Assembly (NCBI GenBank): GCA_041742255.1
Contig: JBGSIZ010000275.1
Location: forward strand, 1-6,537
Direction of reading: 5' to 3'
Origin: JBGSIZ01 sp041742255
Lineage (GTDB): Bacteria; Pseudomonadota; Alphaproteobacteria; Rhodobacterales; Rhodobacteraceae
DNA: 6,537 nucleotides
Shown here: in pieces, positions 6,274-6,537 of the stretch
Layout: every line of letters starts with the position of its first letter
How positions within the stretch are numbered: the first letter of the stretch is position 1
Notes under the pieces: model-generated
What the model was told of the DNA's origin: nothing
The model's input: only the letters and a program-made list of their open reading frames with translations
Database searches by the model: none
Program-made: the position numbers and the translations under genes

Positions 6274-6309
6274 CGGTCTAGCACCCGCGCGCGAACAAGG
6301 GCAAGACCG
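6274..6309. repeat. Inverted repeat CGGTCT...AGACCG spanning the candidate fabA promoter
   Basis: CGGTCT at 6274-6279 and its reverse complement AGACCG at 6304-6309 lie 30 bases apart start to start, about three helical turns. They frame the proposed fabA -35 and -10 elements. A third AGACCG is at 6438-6443 in the irr leader. Six-base arms are short, so chance is possible. Confidence 0.3.
6276..6304 (-). promoter_or_regulatory. fabA: Candidate fabA promoter
   Basis: On the minus strand TTGCCC (6304-6299) is followed after 17 bases by CTAGAC (6281-6276). The -35 matches 4 of 6 consensus positions and the -10 is weak, as is common in alphaproteobacteria. Transcription would start near 6269, about 38 bases before the fabA ATG. 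A weak match suggests dependence on an activator; the phased repeats lie roughly 50-90 bases upstream of this start. Confidence 0.35.
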
Positions 6310-6320
6310 CAGTCCCGCCG

Positions 6321-6360
6321 GCGTTTGCGGGCGATTTGACAGCGTTTGACTGCGTTTGAC
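6321..6360. repeat. Four short direct repeats at helical spacing between fabA and irr
   Basis: The plus strand reads GCGTTTG at 6321, GCGATTTGAC at 6331, GCGTTTGAC at 6342 and GCGTTTGAC at 6352. Start-to-start distances are 10, 11 and 10 bases, so all four lie on the same face of the helix. The last two are identical over nine bases, and three of four end in TTTGAC. The array sits between the two divergent candidate promoters, where a regulator could act on both. I do not recognise the motif; the last copies also contain TTGAC, which resembles a -35 element, but no -10 follows at correct spacing. Confidence 0.5.
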
Positions 6361-6371
6361 GGGGTCTACGG

Positions 6372-6389
6372 GCAAAATACGGGTTTTGC
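6372..6389. promoter_or_regulatory. Inverted repeat, candidate operator upstream of irr
   Basis: GCAAAATACGGGTTTTGC has perfect 6-base arms around a 6-base centre. It ends one base before the proposed irr -35 element at 6391 and lies just beyond the direct-repeat array. Size and placement suit a dimeric regulator's binding site. It is not a recognisable Irr box (TTTAGAA-type) or Fur box, so the binding protein is unknown. Confidence 0.42.
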
Positions 6390-6390
6390 G

Positions 6391-6420
6391 TTGAAGATTG
6401 GGGGGCGCATGCCCTATATT
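6391..6420 (+). promoter_or_regulatory. irr: Promoter for the probable irr gene
   Basis: TTGAAG at 6391-6396 is followed after 18 bases by TATATT at 6415-6420, matching the sigma-70 consensus at 4 and 5 of 6 positions. Transcription would start near 6427, giving a leader of about 25 bases. It is the strongest promoter match in the window. The spacer contains GGGCGCATGCCC (6403-6414), which includes the palindrome GCATGC. Confidence 0.55.
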
Positions 6421-6451
6421 GTCAATCACAGCAGGCCAGACCGGAGTGACG

Positions 6452-6537
6452 ATGGACGCGCGCGCAACAGACAGCATGACAAACGGCCCTGTGGGCCGGG
6501 GCGATGCATGGCTGGCCCGGGCCGGTGTGCGGCCCAC
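6452..6537 (+). CDS. irr: Probable iron-response regulator Irr, Fur family (5' end only)
   Basis: Only 28 full codons are present: MDARATDSMTNGPVGRGDAW continuing LARAGVRP, with the final two bases fitting threonine. The segment W-L-x-x-A-G-V-R-P-T is the start of the Fur-family winged-helix domain in Irr proteins. Irr senses iron through haem and controls haem synthesis and iron genes in alphaproteobacteria. The N-terminal extension of about 18 residues before that segment shows no cysteine-containing haem motif. The ATG follows GGAG by five bases (6443-6446); a second in-frame ATG at 6476 has no ribosome site. A divergent arrangement with fabA is, as far as I recall, shared by many rhizobia and Rhodobacteraceae, and it supports the call. 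With so little sequence, another Fur-family member is possible. Confidence 0.68.
   Translation, partial: MDARATDSMTNGPVGRGDAWLARAGVRP

Noticed and set aside
5614..6339. Plus-strand open frame of 241 codons covering fabA.
   Set aside because: It is antisense to a full FabA with intact His/Asp site and has no recognisable motif or ribosome site.
6336..6378. TTGACA/TTGACT/TTGACG in the phased repeats as -35 elements for irr.
   Set aside because: No -10-like hexamer falls 16-18 bases downstream of any of them; TTGAAG-18-TATATT further along is a better irr promoter.

Overview
This is a GC-rich stretch of ordinary-looking alphaproteobacterial chromosome, most likely from the Rhodobacteraceae (Roseobacter-type). 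The lineage call rests on the FabA, FabB and FabI sequence types, the alphaproteobacterial FabI N-terminus (GLIMGVANDHSIAWGIA), and a fabA gene divergent from what looks like the start of irr, the iron-response regulator. I see no mobile element, tRNA, rRNA, CRISPR array or phage gene.

Layout, right to left because all complete genes are on the minus strand. At the right edge the first 28 codons of a probable irr run on the plus strand. A 220-bp divergent intergenic region follows, with a good irr promoter, a probable fabA promoter, a perfect 6-6-6 inverted repeat and four short direct repeats at helical (10-11 bp) spacing. Then come fabA, a 215-bp gap rich in structure, fabB, fabI after 21 bp, and a site-2 (M50) membrane protease whose ATG directly follows the fabI stop codon. 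FabA introduces the cis double bond, FabB elongates the unsaturated chain, and FabI reduces the enoyl intermediate in each cycle, so this is the core unsaturated-fatty-acid operon plus a membrane protease.

A second group follows on the same strand: a small VOC/glyoxalase-fold protein with a candidate promoter of its own, a type II (L-2-)haloacid dehalogenase, an alpha/beta hydrolase and a PLP-dependent threonine/serine dehydratase that runs off the left edge. The last three genes overlap end to start (TGATG and GTGA), so they are probably translationally coupled. Their shared pathway is not evident.

Every gene belongs to a known family; I found no clearly new system. The points most worth checking are the phased repeats and inverted repeat between irr and fabA, the attenuator-like fabA-fabB gap, a parallel G-quadruplex plus identical ribosome-binding leader before two unrelated genes, and the coupling of the protease to fabI.
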